DNA of 64,000 bases from Sphingobacteriales bacterium (GCA_016185185.1 JACPOD010000050.1:16802-80801), one strand, 5' to 3'; shown: positions 30,861 to 41,368, numbered from the stretch's first letter. The notes: generated from the sequence alone by a model not told the origin. Numbers and translations are program-made.

Positions 30861-31420
30861 GGCTTACCCAAATATTTTGTAATCGCCTCATCCATCGGGT
30901 TCACTTTACTCGGAAATACGTCAATCAACTTTCCCTTTTCATCTAATAAAAATTTGGTGAAGTTCCATTTTATAGGATCTTGAAGGAATTGTTTCCTGGC
31001 AGCATTCTGTTCTCCCACACTATTGGCCAATGCATTGGATTGTTCCAATAACCATTTAAACAAAGGATCTATATCGTTTCCCTTAACAGAAACCTTTGCT
31101 GCCATTGGAAAACTTACCCCATAATTCTTTTTGCAGAACTCGCCAATCTCTTCATTGCTCCCTGGTTCCTGTGCACCAAAATTATTAGCCGGGAAACCTA
31201 TTATCACTAATTCGTTTTTATAGGTTTCATATAATTTTTCAAGTCCTTCGTATTGCGGGGTGAAGCCACATTTAGAAGCTGTATTAACGATGAGGATCTT
31301 TTTCCCTTTATAATCATTTAAATCAATTGTTTTGCCTTTCGACAATGCCTCTACTTTAAAATCATACACAGAAGGTGATGCAAAAAAAACGGCCAGCAAT
31401 GCCATGAAAAGTATTTTCAT
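30857..31420 (-). CDS. Glutathione peroxidase family protein, exported
   Basis: 187 residues with a cleavable signal peptide (LLAVFFASPSV). The peroxidatic Cys lies in NTASKCGFTPQYEGLE, followed by the Gln-containing GFPANNFGAQEPGS motif and the Trp region WNFTKFLLDEKG. This is the Cys-type, probably thioredoxin-dependent, enzyme that removes peroxides, here in the periplasm. It is the opposite strand from the bacteriocin-like cluster and probably unrelated to it. Confidence 0.93.
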   Translation of the reverse strand: MKILFMALLAVFFASPSVYDFKVEALSKGKTIDLNDYKGKKILIVNTASKCGFTPQYEGLEKLYETYKNELVIIGFPANNFGAQEPGSNEEIGEFCKKNYGVSFPMAAKVSVKGNDIDPLFKWLLEQSNALANSVGEQNAARKQFLQDPIKWNFTKFLLDEKGKLIDVFPSKVNPMDEAITKYLGKP

Positions 31421-31518
31421 AATTCAGTATTTTAAAATGGATAACAAATATAGACAAACAAAGTTCGAAAAAATGTTAACTGCTGTGTGGTACTTCTTGT
31501 TAATATTTGCTTGGAAGA

Positions 31519-32916
31519 TTATTGTTTCTCATAACAACCAAGGTCGGGTAAACCATTAGAGCGGGGCTTTCCGTCCAGGTCGGTCAATAAGCCGGTAGCT
31601 TTTCCATTATTTAATGCAGGAGATCCGGCTTTAAGATGAAAGTTATAAAACCGCCTGCTTACATCAATACTATCAAATACCGGCGGCTGGTTTTTTAGCG
31701 AGGCAGTAAATAGTGTATTTGGAGGGTCGTTTTTCACTTTGTATAAAACATTGTCAAAAGTTACACTAAATGTGTTGGTACCCTGTTTGTCCGTCACTAT
31801 TTCATCTTCAACAGTACCACCTTCACCCCAGATAATGCAATTAGTGAATGTTGCATTTAGCGAACTTGTGGTGACCTGGTTGTTTTGTTTTAAAGCATTA
31901 CTGGCAAATAATACCGGGTTTTTGTGATTGATAAAAACAGAGGAATATGTTGCCATTGTGCAATGGGTAAAATTATAATTACCTCCTAAAGCTATGGCTA
32001 CATTATTGCCACAATTGCTGATTAAACAATTGTCTGCTTTAATGCTGGATTGAACGCCTAATAAACCGGCATCATAAATATTATCAATAATGCATTGCGA
32101 TAATGTCACCTTTGGATTAGCATTAGAAGAAGGATTATAAGCAATAACACCCTGGTAAGCATTTTTAATTATAGCGTACGTCAAATGATTATCCTTACTG
32201 GTTTCTCTAAAATATATGCCGGGCCATGAACCAGGAAAATCACGGTAATCCTCATCTAAACGGTCTCCACGAAATACCACACTGTCTTGCTTAGTGCCAT
32301 TTATTGTTAATGTACCATCTACAATAAAAGGAGCATCTGCATGACTATAAATTCTCACACCAGGATTAATGGTAAGATTAATATTGGTATCAACTTGTAA
32401 TCCTCCAAGGATGACATAGGGAAGGTCATTATTCCAGGTTGTATTTGCATCAATTACTTTATTTCTTAAAAAGTGGGCATTTTGACCAAATGCCTGTAGG
32501 TGTTTATAAAAAGTATTGCCGTTCCAGTTTATTTGAATGCTATCGTTGATTACAAAAGGAAGATTTGCTGAATTTGGGTTAATGGTTACTAAAACAAAAA
32601 CATAAATACTATCGCTGGCCTCAATTTCAATATTATTAATAGACGGGCCGGGGGTGCCGTCAGCATTTATTTTAAATGCAGAAGTTGCACCACCCATTAA
32701 CTTAACTGATGATATTTGAATCTTTTGCTTGTTGGGATTAACGATTGTAAAATATTGAGTAATGGAGCCGGTAGAGGTAAATACAGTATCAAATTGAAGC
32801 GTATCCCGGTTAATATTCAGAGAAGCATTGGCATCAGTCAGCAACCTTTCTTTTTTACAGGAAATAATGGTAAGGCCAATAAAGGAGAAGAGGGTTATGT
32901 ACGTAAGCAGTTTCAT
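31519..32916 (-). CDS. Lipoprotein with right-handed beta-helix repeats
   Basis: 465 residues. Signal peptide with lipobox (LTIISCKKE). An N-terminal Ig-like segment (FDTVFTSTGSITQYFTIVNPN) precedes a parallel beta-helix built from short imperfect turns (about 190-420: GTLTINGTKQDSVVF, LTYAIIKNAYQGVIAY, ITDNIYDAG-like coils). The C-terminus LDGKPRSNGLPDLGCYE is characteristic of the choice-of-anchor Q group of surface beta-helix proteins. Many such folds bind or cleave polysaccharides, but no catalytic motif is evident. It follows comF on the same strand with a 48-base gap. Confidence 0.82.
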   Translation of the reverse strand: MKLLTYITLFSFIGLTIISCKKERLLTDANASLNINRDTLQFDTVFTSTGSITQYFTIVNPNKQKIQISSVKLMGGATSAFKINADGTPGPSINNIEIEASDSIYVFVLVTINPNSANLPFVINDSIQINWNGNTFYKHLQAFGQNAHFLRNKVIDANTTWNNDLPYVILGGLQVDTNINLTINPGVRIYSHADAPFIVDGTLTINGTKQDSVVFRGDRLDEDYRDFPGSWPGIYFRETSKDNHLTYAIIKNAYQGVIAYNPSSNANPKVTLSQCIIDNIYDAGLLGVQSSIKADNCLISNCGNNVAIALGGNYNFTHCTMATYSSVFINHKNPVLFASNALKQNNQVTTSSLNATFTNCIIWGEGGTVEDEIVTDKQGTNTFSVTFDNVLYKVKNDPPNTLFTASLKNQPPVFDSIDVSRRFYNFHLKAGSPALNNGKATGLLTDLDGKPRSNGLPDLGCYEKQ

Positions 32917-32964
32917 TCGTTCAAAAATAACGCTTGGGACTTAAAAATAGTGTAATAGAAGCGA

Positions 32965-33666
32965 TTAATCTGTAGCATAAGCTAAAGCAGCAATGCTTAA
33001 TTGTACCATCCCGGCAGATAATAGTACACTCCCGCAAGCTTCGGTGGTAGCACCAGTGGTTATTACATCATCCACCAGCATCACATGTTTGTTTTTCAAA
33101 GCATCCGCATTAAGCAGTTTAAAACTTTCGCTAACATTTTGCCAGCGGTCTGTTCTTCCTTTATGAGTTTGGGTTTCGGTATAAACTCTTCGGGTAACAA
33201 TATTGTCCCAAACCGGTACACCGGTTATTTCGCTAATACCATTGGCAATTACAGAGGCCTGGTTATATCCACGTTTCTTTTGTTTGTCCGGAAATAGTGG
33301 TAATGGAATTAAAGCATCAATACCATTGAAACGATTGGAATCTTTTAATTGAAAAGCGAGGCGATTGCCAAAAAAAATCCCTACTTCTTTCTTTCCTTTA
33401 TATTTTAATTGATGAATGAGTGATTGAATAATGGCATGTTTGGAAAAATAAAAACCGGTCATGGCAGCAGCAACCGGAATTCTTCCCCAAAATATTTTTT
33501 CGACGGGGTTATTTAGATGTTTGGCAAAATTGGTTTCAGGTAAATCATTCAGGCAACGGAGGCATAATAAACTTTCTTCTGATAATAAATCGCTGCCGCA
33601 TCCGTAGCAGGTATGCGGGAAGAAAAGCTGGGTAAGCCCGTTTTTAATAAGGTTGATGGTGTTCAT
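32965..33666 (-). CDS. comF: ComF family phosphoribosyltransferase-like protein
   Basis: 233 residues. An N-terminal zinc ribbon (CYGCGSDLLSEESLLCLRC, two CxxC pairs) and a C-terminal type I PRTase domain with the PRPP loop VMLVDDVITTGATTEAC. ComF/GntX-like proteins act in DNA uptake in competent bacteria. The start codon overlaps the radA stop (TAATG), so the two are translationally coupled; a link between DNA uptake and RadA-driven recombination would make sense. Confidence 0.92.
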   Translation of the reverse strand: MNTINLIKNGLTQLFFPHTCYGCGSDLLSEESLLCLRCLNDLPETNFAKHLNNPVEKIFWGRIPVAAAMTGFYFSKHAIIQSLIHQLKYKGKKEVGIFFGNRLAFQLKDSNRFNGIDALIPLPLFPDKQKKRGYNQASVIANGISEITGVPVWDNIVTRRVYTETQTHKGRTDRWQNVSESFKLLNADALKNKHVMLVDDVITTGATTEACGSVLLSAGMVQLSIAALAYATD

Positions 33667-35039
33667 TAAAATAATTGACGATAAACTTCATCCACTCTTC
33701 CAACTGTTGCAACAGTAATATTAAACTTTTGCGAGCCTAAACTTTTTTGATTGTATTTACTCACAATAATTTTTTCAAAACCAAGTTTCTCTGCTTCCGC
33801 AATCCGTTGTTCTATCCTGTTAACAGCACGGATTTCGCCACTTAATCCTACTTCGCCGGCAAAACAAATGTGTTGCGGAACAGGGATGTCTTCATATGAA
33901 CTTAATAAGGCGCAAACCATTGCCAGATCAATAGAAGGATCTTCAACCTTTAAACCACCGGCAATATTTACAAAAACATCCTTCATTCCAAAATGAAATC
34001 CTCCCCGTTTTTCTAACACTGCCAATAGCAATTGTAATCGCCGTAAGTCAAAACCGCTTACTGTTCTTTGCGGTGTACCATATACAGATTGGGTAACCAG
34101 TGCCTGTACTTCAATTAATAAAGGACGCATCCCCTCAATGGTAGCGGCAATGGCTACACCACTTAACTGATCTTCTTTTTGTGTAATTAAAATTTCACTG
34201 GGATTTAATACTGCCCTCATCCCTTTTTCTGTCATTTCGTAAATACCCAGTTCTGCAGTGGAACCAAAGCGGTTTTTTATAGTTCTTAATATTCTATATG
34301 CATAATGCTGGTCACCTTCAAACTGAAGAACCGTATCAACCATATGTTCTAAAATTTTTGGCCCGGCTATGCTTCCTTCTTTTGTAATATGGCCAATTAG
34401 AAAAACAGGTGTATTTGTTTCTTTGGCAAACCGCTGAAGCTCTGCTGCACACTCTCTTATTTGAGATACACTGCCGGGCGAAGATTCAATATAGGGCGAT
34501 TGTAAAGTTTGAATAGAATCAACAATTATTAATTGCGGACGCAGTTTCTTAATTTCCTGAAAAATTGTTTGTGTGTTGGTTTCTGTAAGCAAATAAAAAT
34601 TGTCATTGCTTATTTTTAATCTGTCGGCCCTCATTTTTATTTGCTGTTCGCTTTCTTCACCACTAATGTACAGGGTAATAACATTTTTTAGCAGTAATCC
34701 ATTTTGTAAAAATAATGTTGATTTACCTATGCCTGGTTCGCCGGCAACCAATACAATACTTCCGGGAACAATACCACCTCCTAAAACACGGTTTAATTCA
34801 TTGTCAGTTGTTGAAATTCTTTTTTCTTCACTGCTTATTACTTCATTGATAGAAATTGTTTTGATTTCTTTTTTATCGGTTGAATATTTTTTCCAATCAG
34901 TTTCAGAAAGTTTATTGTCTTTGGTAATTACTTCTTCTACAAAACTGTTCCATTGATTACAGGACGGACACTTACCAATCCATTTGGTGGATTCATATCC
35001 GCAGTTAGAACAAAAAAATGCCGTCTTTACTTTACTCAT
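33666..35039 (-). CDS. radA: DNA repair protein RadA
   Basis: 457 residues from the ATG giving MSKVKTAFFCSNCG; a TTG 6 codons upstream is in frame but unlikely. The zinc finger CSNCGYESTKWIGKCPSC is followed by a RecA-like ATPase with Walker A GEPGIGKST, Walker B LIIVDSIQT, the RadA-specific KNRFGS motif, and a C-terminal Lon-protease-like domain with SIDLAMVCALLSSY. It migrates branches during recombination. Coupled to comF. An orphan hairpin terminator lies about 130 bases upstream on the same strand. Confidence 0.97.
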   Translation of the reverse strand: MSKVKTAFFCSNCGYESTKWIGKCPSCNQWNSFVEEVITKDNKLSETDWKKYSTDKKEIKTISINEVISSEEKRISTTDNELNRVLGGGIVPGSIVLVAGEPGIGKSTLFLQNGLLLKNVITLYISGEESEQQIKMRADRLKISNDNFYLLTETNTQTIFQEIKKLRPQLIIVDSIQTLQSPYIESSPGSVSQIRECAAELQRFAKETNTPVFLIGHITKEGSIAGPKILEHMVDTVLQFEGDQHYAYRILRTIKNRFGSTAELGIYEMTEKGMRAVLNPSEILITQKEDQLSGVAIAATIEGMRPLLIEVQALVTQSVYGTPQRTVSGFDLRRLQLLLAVLEKRGGFHFGMKDVFVNIAGGLKVEDPSIDLAMVCALLSSYEDIPVPQHICFAGEVGLSGEIRAVNRIEQRIAEAEKLGFEKIIVSKYNQKSLGSQKFNITVATVGRVDEVYRQLF

Positions 35040-35539
35040 CAAAAATTTTTTCTTCAATAAAAAATTAAAATTAGAAAAACAGCATGGTAATAACTGATAA
35101 ATAATTTTTTAATGAATGATGGGAAATGAAAAAACTGGGGATGAAAAAAATTAAAAAGAGAAATGATTGTAAAAGTAAAAGGGTCGGCATTTCTGCTGAC
35201 CCTTTGTACTTACTAACCCATTAAATTCTTGCACTAAATTACAAATTGCCGGAACATTACAAAATTAATTTTGGGTTGTGTGCATAATTTTTTTGTAAGT
35301 GTGAGCTATACTGTTAGTAAGCCTTAAAACCCTCTTTAATGTATTGAAAATAAATAAGTTATAACTATAATAAATCTATTTTAAAAACTTTTGCTCGTTT
35401 GGCAATCAACGATTTATGCACTCAAAAATGCTGACAAAAGAGCTTAATTTTTTTTTGAAACCTGCTAAAACAGGTGAATAAAAAAAATGGTAACCCTTTT
35501 GAAGGTTTAATTGTTTTAAACCATATAAAATTTACTACT
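35040..35539. other. Divergent radA-peptidase gap with an orphan hairpin
   Basis: About 500 bases. It holds a strong hairpin with terminator character on the minus strand (35171-35205), a -7 box match on the minus strand (TAATTTTG, 35267-35260; its palindromic context also gives one on plus), and a 16-base segment (35206-35221) complementary to one at 3938-3953. No gene is supported; a minus-strand small RNA of about 90 bases is possible. Confidence 0.5.
35171..35205 (-). terminator. Orphan intrinsic terminator upstream of radA
   Basis: A 12-bp stem AAAGGGTCGGCA/TGCTGACCCTTT with one G-T pair and a TTTC loop (35178-35205). The minus strand continues TTTTACTTTT. No minus-strand gene precedes it. 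Confidence 0.7.
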
Positions 35540-36232
35540 ATGATGGGCTATCTTTTAATTTCTGCGGTTTTTATGGTACTAGGTATGGTAGTGCAGGGGC
35601 GGCTCAAAAGCAGGTTTGCAGAGTACAGCAAAGTGCCCACTTCTTCAGGCCTGAGCGGCAAGGAAGTGGCGGAGAAAATGCTGCGGGACAATGGTATTTA
35701 TGATGTAAAAATCACTTCCGTGGACGGCGTTCTGTCAGATCATTATAATCCTGTTAATAAAACTGTTAACCTTAGCCTGGACGTTTATAATGGCCGAAAT
35801 GTGTCGGCAGCGGCGGTGGCCGCTCATGAATGTGGTCATGCCGTTCAACATGCTACAGCGTATTCTATGCTGATGTTACGCTCCAGGCTAGTTCCGGTGG
35901 TACAAGTAACCACCTCTCTTTCTCAATGGGTAATAATGGCAGGGTTGGGAATAATGGGTTTTGGCGGGGGTAACCAAACGGTATTACTAATAGGCATTAT
36001 CCTTTTTGCTGCCTCCACTTTATTCTCTGTAATAACACTTCCTGTAGAGTTTGATGCTTCTAACAGGGCAATGAAATGGATTGAAAACAGCGGAATAACA
36101 ACAAAAGAAGAGTATGAAAAAGCTGCCAATGCACTTAAATGGGCAGCTTCAACTTATATTATTGCAGCATTGGCAGCTGTAGCAAGCTTAGTTTATTATA
36201 TAACCATATATACCTCCCGTTCAAGGGATTAG
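35540..36232 (+). CDS. Zinc metallopeptidase, YugP family
   Basis: 230 residues from the ATG giving MMGYLLISAVFMV; the frame is open 22 codons further upstream but the membrane segment at MMGYLL is the family start. Membrane helices lie near 1-20, 120-165 and 205-225. The zinc motif HECGH is in AAAVAAHECGHAVQHA, with a downstream Glu/Asp in PVEFDASNRAMKW. Substrates of the YugP family are unknown; a membrane quality-control role is assumed. Stand-alone gene. Confidence 0.92.
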   Translation: MMGYLLISAVFMVLGMVVQGRLKSRFAEYSKVPTSSGLSGKEVAEKMLRDNGIYDVKITSVDGVLSDHYNPVNKTVNLSLDVYNGRNVSAAAVAAHECGHAVQHATAYSMLMLRSRLVPVVQVTTSLSQWVIMAGLGIMGFGGGNQTVLLIGIILFAASTLFSVITLPVEFDASNRAMKWIENSGITTKEEYEKAANALKWAASTYIIAALAAVASLVYYITIYTSRSRD

Positions 36233-36415
36233 CGGTTGATAACCATTGCAAGTGGAGAAAACCAGAAAATTATATTTCTTACAAAAAGTAAATAAAAAAA
36301 GGTAATCTCAACTATTTAAAGCAGCTTAAATTCTTATCAAGTTGTCAAATAAATTTCCAGAACTAGATACTTTTATTATTTTTTTAACTATTTTGCCGAA
36401 CCAAAAATTAATGAC

Positions 36416-39400
36416 ATGAGAAAATTTCTAACCAGTTTACTGGGTGTAGTGCTTTTTATTGCACCTACATTTGCCCAGACAATTGAAGTAACCGGTAAGG
36501 TTACCGATCCCGCTGGAGCTCCAATTCCTGGCGCATCCGTAAAGGTGAAAGGTACTAAAACCGGAACAAGTGCATCCTCGGATGGTACTTTCAAAATCTC
36601 AGCTCCTTCCAAATCAACTCTGCAGATCAGCGCAGTGGGATTTGAAACAATTGAAGTTGCTGCAGGTTCTTCTGTTACTGTTTCTCTCAAACAATCCAAG
36701 CAAGAATTAACCGAAGTGGTGGTAACCGCCCTTGGTATCAGGAGAGAGAAAAAAGCTCTTGGATATTCCGTTGCTACAGTAGGGAAAAAAGATTTGGAAT
36801 TGAGACCAGATGGTGACGTTGTACGTCTCCTTAATGGTAAAGCTCCGGGAGTTGACATCCTTAACTCAAGTGGTATGTCCGGTAGCGGTACCAACATCAT
36901 TATCCGTGGTGTAAGTACTATTTCCGGGAGCTCCACACCATTATTCATTGTAGATGGTGTTCCTTTTGATGCTTCTACCAATGCACAATCCAGTTTCGTT
37001 TATGGTAACACTACCTCCAGCCGTTTCCTTGATTTGGATCCTAACAACATTGAAAGCATCAGCGTATTAAAAGGATTAAGCGCTACTACTTTATATGGTG
37101 AATTGGGACGTAACGGTGTGGTTTTAGTTACAACTAAAAATGGGTCAAGCAGGAAAGCTGCAAAGAAAACAGAAATAACTGTTACACAATCTTTATTCCA
37201 AAATAAAGTGGCTAATCTGCCCGATTACCAGCAAACCTATGGTGGTGGTTTTGATCAGAGCCTTGGCTTGGCTTTCTTTAGTAACTGGGGAGCCAAGTTT
37301 ACAGATCCTCCAACATTAGTGACACATCCGTATGACCGGGGTTCATTAAACGTGGCATTTCCACAATTTAAGGGTGCTAAATATGAATATAAACCCTATA
37401 ACAGTGTTGAAAGGTTTTTCCGCACCGGTACAATTAAAAATACTTCAGTTAACGTAGCTGCATCCGGTACAAATACCACCTTTAATGCAAACTACAGTTA
37501 CCTGGATGACCAGGGTTTTACTCCCGGTAACCGCTTAATTAAAAATACATTTGGTATGGGCGGTACAGCAAAATTGAATAATAACTTTACTATAAGCGGT
37601 ACTGTTAACTATGCTATTACTGATTTTAAATCACCTCCCACATCTACCAGTTTTGGAAGTAACCCAACCACTTCATCGGTATTTGGTAACTTGATTTATA
37701 CCCCCATTGCAGTAAACCTTATGGGTACACCTGCAGATGGTAATAATTATTTGCCTTGGGAAAACCCCTTGGATCGTTCGTCTGTTTATTACCGCAGCAG
37801 TAACGATATTCAAAACCCAATATGGACAGTAAACAATGGGTTTACCGGTCAAAAAGTTAACCGCATTTATGGTAACCTCCAGATTAGGTATGAAGTATTG
37901 AAAAACCTTAACCTCAGTTACCGTGTTGGTTACGATCAGTATTCTGATTATAACTATCTTTCTCAAAACAAAGGTGGTACTGTGGGTGGTTCTGACTACA
38001 CATTGGGTATCAACCGTACAGTAACCGGTTTTAATACTATCTGGAACCATGATTTGTTAGCCAGTTGGCAAAAACAACTTACCAGTGAATGGAACCTGGA
38101 TATTACCGGAGGCTTCAATTCCCAAGAAAGGATATACAGCCAGAGTGGTATGAGAAGTACCAACCAGCTTGTATATGGTTTATTTAACCATTCAAACTTT
38201 GTAAACCACGATAATTTTTCAGAAGATGGAAGTAGTTTAGACTTTAAATCCAGCACACAAGCTATTGGTGTGTTTGCAGAAGCTACCGGTAGTTTTAAAG
38301 ATTACCTGTTCATTAAAGCAGGAGGCCGTAATAGCTGGACAACAAACTTAGAAAAAGATAACCGCCGCAAATTTTATCCAAGCGCCAGTATTTCTTTTCT
38401 TCCTACATCAGCTTTTGCTGGTTTGTCAAAAAGCAAGGCAATCAATTACCTGAAATTGCGTGCAGGGGTTGCTACCAGTGCCAACTTTGGTTTCCCATAC
38501 AGAACAAGACCAACTTTGTCTATTGGTGCTAATTCCTTTGTTGACCGAAGCGGTACAGTTATTAATACCAATGCAATTGGCAACCGCTTAGCAAACCCTA
38601 ACTTAAAACCAGAATTATTAACAGAGGTGGAAGTTGGTATGGAAGGTAAATTTATTGATAACCGCCTGAGTATTGACCTGACTTTCTATAAAAGAACTTC
38701 TAAAGACCAGATACTAAGGAGGGATTTAGATCCATCTTCAGGTTTTACTTCTAAAGATATCAATGCCGGAAACGTACGAAACAAAGGGATTGAATTAGGT
38801 TTGGGTTATACTGTTATCCGTAACAAAGACTGGAGATGGCAGTTAGATGGTAACTTTACTTTAAACAGGAGTTTGGTTTACGGATTACCAGATGATGTAA
38901 AGCAAATTGTAATTGATGGTTTCACCAATGAGGGTTTATTTGCTATTAATGGGCAGCCATTAGGTATCATTCAGGGTGCTTATACACTTAAAGATAATAA
39001 AACCGGTAAGCGTTTGGTTGGAGACGATGGTTATTATATTACTTCTAATAACTTAGGTATAATTGGTAACCCCACTCCTAAATACAAAATGACAGGTATT
39101 AGTACCTTAGGATATAAAGGATTTAGTTTCCGCATGCAGTGGGATTTCACCAAAGGTGGTCAAATGCTGGCTTATACACCTGGTACACTGATTGGCCGTG
39201 GTTTAACAACCGATACCGAGTTTGATCGTTTATTGCCCTGGATACTTCCGGGTATCAGCCAGTCAACTGGCAAGCCAAACGACATTCAAATCAGCTCCAG
39301 TGAAGCTTACTTTAATAACCTGAGTGGGTTTTTTGGAATGAGTGACCTGATTGTTTACGATGCTACCGTTATAAGATTACGGGAAGCTTCATTGTCATAT

Positions 39401-39616
39401 AACCTGCCGGAAAATATTTTGAGCAAAACTCCATTTGGATCTGTACAGTTTACAATCTCTGGTCAAAACCTTTGGTATAATGCTCCAAACTTCCCTAAAG
39501 GTGTAAACTTTGATCCTGAAACATCCAGTCTTGGTGTAAGTAATGTAAGAGGATTGGAATATTTATCAGGCCCAACTTCCCGCCGTTTGGGTGCTAGTAT
39601 CAGGGTAACATTCTAA
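36416..39616 (+). CDS. SusC/RagA-family TonB-dependent outer membrane receptor
   Basis: 1066 residues. A signal peptide (1-21) is followed by a CarboxypepD_reg-like domain (about 24-100, VTGKVTDPAGAPIPGASVKVKGT), a TonB-box region (LTEVVVTALGIRREKKALGYS), a plug domain with the SusC signature RGVSTISGSSTPLFIVDGVPF and a 22-strand barrel ending LGASIRVTF. It is the TonB-gated channel of a SusCD importer. The partner SusD starts 21 bases downstream. No glycoside hydrolase or specific regulator adjoins, so the cargo may be a peptide, glycan or other oligomer. Confidence 0.96.
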   Translation: MRKFLTSLLGVVLFIAPTFAQTIEVTGKVTDPAGAPIPGASVKVKGTKTGTSASSDGTFKISAPSKSTLQISAVGFETIEVAAGSSVTVSLKQSKQELTEVVVTALGIRREKKALGYSVATVGKKDLELRPDGDVVRLLNGKAPGVDILNSSGMSGSGTNIIIRGVSTISGSSTPLFIVDGVPFDASTNAQSSFVYGNTTSSRFLDLDPNNIESISVLKGLSATTLYGELGRNGVVLVTTKNGSSRKAAKKTEITVTQSLFQNKVANLPDYQQTYGGGFDQSLGLAFFSNWGAKFTDPPTLVTHPYDRGSLNVAFPQFKGAKYEYKPYNSVERFFRTGTIKNTSVNVAASGTNTTFNANYSYLDDQGFTPGNRLIKNTFGMGGTAKLNNNFTISGTVNYAITDFKSPPTSTSFGSNPTTSSVFGNLIYTPIAVNLMGTPADGNNYLPWENPLDRSSVYYRSSNDIQNPIWTVNNGFTGQKVNRIYGNLQIRYEVLKNLNLSYRVGYDQYSDYNYLSQNKGGTVGGSDYTLGINRTVTGFNTIWNHDLLASWQKQLTSEWNLDITGGFNSQERIYSQSGMRSTNQLVYGLFNHSNFVNHDNFSEDGSSLDFKSSTQAIGVFAEATGSFKDYLFIKAGGRNSWTTNLEKDNRRKFYPSASISFLPTSAFAGLSKSKAINYLKLRAGVATSANFGFPYRTRPTLSIGANSFVDRSGTVINTNAIGNRLANPNLKPELLTEVEVGMEGKFIDNRLSIDLTFYKRTSKDQILRRDLDPSSGFTSKDINAGNVRNKGIELGLGYTVIRNKDWRWQLDGNFTLNRSLVYGLPDDVKQIVIDGFTNEGLFAINGQPLGIIQGAYTLKDNKTGKRLVGDDGYYITSNNLGIIGNPTPKYKMTGISTLGYKGFSFRMQWDFTKGGQMLAYTPGTLIGRGLTTDTEFDRLLPWILPGISQSTGKPNDIQISSSEAYFNNLSGFFGMSDLIVYDATVIRLREASLSYNLPENILSKTPFGSVQFTISGQNLWYNAPNFPKGVNFDPETSSLGVSNVRGLEYLSGPTSRRLGASIRVTF

Positions 39617-39637
39617 ACCGAAGAAAAATTTAAAATT

Positions 39638-41368
39638 ATGAAACTGAAAAAAATAATATTTACTGTTTTATCAACTGCTCTGCTTGTTTCCTGCAGCAAG
39701 ATCACAGATAAGCTTGATAATGGCTTGAATAATCCAAACAGCGTTACACCGGATCAGGCCGAAGCCAGTTTATTACTGAACCAGGCACAATTAAGTTTTG
39801 CTGGATTCTTTGATGCAGCTTCTGATTTGGGTATGCAATTGACCCGCCAGGTAGTTATGTACGGACCGAGGTATGATAATGCTTATTCTCCCCAAACCTA
39901 TGATGGTTTATGGACAACAGCATATACCTCTATCTTCAAAAACATCAACACACTTATTCCTTTGGCAGAAAATGCAAAAAAGTATAATGAAGTGGCAATG
40001 GCTAAAATCATAAAAGCCTATACGTTAATGACCCTGGTTGATTTGTTTGGTGACGTGCCTTTGGGAGAAGCTAATTTGGGAGATAATAATCTTAACCCAA
40101 AAGTGGATAAAGGAGATGCGGTGTATGCTGCTGCAATAAAATTGCTTGATGAAGCAATTAAAACCTTTGATGATATGTCTGCTAAAACAATAGTACCGGC
40201 ATCTTATCCCGGATCACAGGATTTGTTTTATGCAACCGGCGCCCCTTCTTCCTCACAAACGCTGTCAACAGGTCAGCAAAACTGGAAAAGACTGGCTAAA
40301 ACGCTTAAGTTAAGGGCATATGTAAATACGAGAATGGTGGATGCTAATGCCAAAACAAAAATTGATAATTTATTAACCGAAAATGATTTGATTAATGCTG
40401 CATCTAATGATTTTGAATTTAAATATTCCACCAAGCAAGCAAACCCTAACAGCCGCTCAACCAGGTATAATGGGAACTATACTGCTGCAGGTAGTGCCGG
40501 CGACTATATAGGTACATATATGATATGGACGATGTTGAATGAAAAAGGAGGGGCCAGTATTACTTCGGCCGCTCTTGACCCAAGAACACGATATTACTTC
40601 TACCGCCAGCAAACCAGTTATGCTAATGCAAATGAAGCAAGCGTTAGTTGTATCAATTCAACCCCACCTGCTCATTATCCACCGAGTATGCCATTTTGTC
40701 TATTGGCAAGCGGTTTCTGGGGACGCGACCATGGTGATAACAGCGGTATTCCACCAGACGGGAACCTGCGTACAACAGTAGGTGTTTATCCCTACGGTGG
40801 CGAATTTGACAACAGTCAGGGGACCAGGGTGTCATTAAACCGCGGAGGTCTTGGTGCGGGTATCCAGCCGATATGGCAAAATGCATTCACCTCTTTTATC
40901 AAAGCAGAAGCAGCACTAAAGCTGGGAACAGCGGGTGATCCAAGGTCTTTACTGGAAGAAGGGGTTAGGAGGTCTATTGCTAAAGTTCAGGGCTTTCCTG
41001 CCTCTATTGGATTTTTGTTGCCTACATCGGATACTACTATATTAAGAAATACAACCACCAGGATTAATACGTATGTAAATAAAGTATTGAGTTTGTATGA
41101 TGCTGCCACAACAGATGAAGATAGAATGGAAGTAATAATGAAGGAATACTACATTGCTCTCTGGGGTAATGGTGTGGATGCGTACAATATGTACCGTCGT
41201 ACACAGCACCCTAATAATATGCAATACACAAGATCTCCTTCACCAGGACAGTTTATCTACTCACATCTTTACCCTTCTGTGCATGTTAACCTTAACATCA
41301 ATGCCCAACAAAAAGCAGATGTGGGGGTACAGGTATTTTGGGATAAAAACCCTAAAACACTCAAGTAA
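39638..41368 (+). CDS. SusD/RagB-family outer membrane lipoprotein
   Basis: 576 residues. Signal peptide with lipobox (ALLVSCSKI). The SusD-like TPR fold is visible: GLWTTAYTSIFKNINTLIPLAEN, AKIIKAYTLMTLVDLFGDVPLGEA (the conserved SusD signature), and a C-terminal WGNGVDAYNMYRRT region. It belongs to the SusD/RagB superfamily subgroup with a DxxxAYNxxRRT ending. It forms the lid of the preceding SusC channel and binds the incoming ligand. Confidence 0.95.
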   Translation: MKLKKIIFTVLSTALLVSCSKITDKLDNGLNNPNSVTPDQAEASLLLNQAQLSFAGFFDAASDLGMQLTRQVVMYGPRYDNAYSPQTYDGLWTTAYTSIFKNINTLIPLAENAKKYNEVAMAKIIKAYTLMTLVDLFGDVPLGEANLGDNNLNPKVDKGDAVYAAAIKLLDEAIKTFDDMSAKTIVPASYPGSQDLFYATGAPSSSQTLSTGQQNWKRLAKTLKLRAYVNTRMVDANAKTKIDNLLTENDLINAASNDFEFKYSTKQANPNSRSTRYNGNYTAAGSAGDYIGTYMIWTMLNEKGGASITSAALDPRTRYYFYRQQTSYANANEASVSCINSTPPAHYPPSMPFCLLASGFWGRDHGDNSGIPPDGNLRTTVGVYPYGGEFDNSQGTRVSLNRGGLGAGIQPIWQNAFTSFIKAEAALKLGTAGDPRSLLEEGVRRSIAKVQGFPASIGFLLPTSDTTILRNTTTRINTYVNKVLSLYDAATTDEDRMEVIMKEYYIALWGNGVDAYNMYRRTQHPNNMQYTRSPSPGQFIYSHLYPSVHVNLNINAQQKADVGVQVFWDKNPKTLK

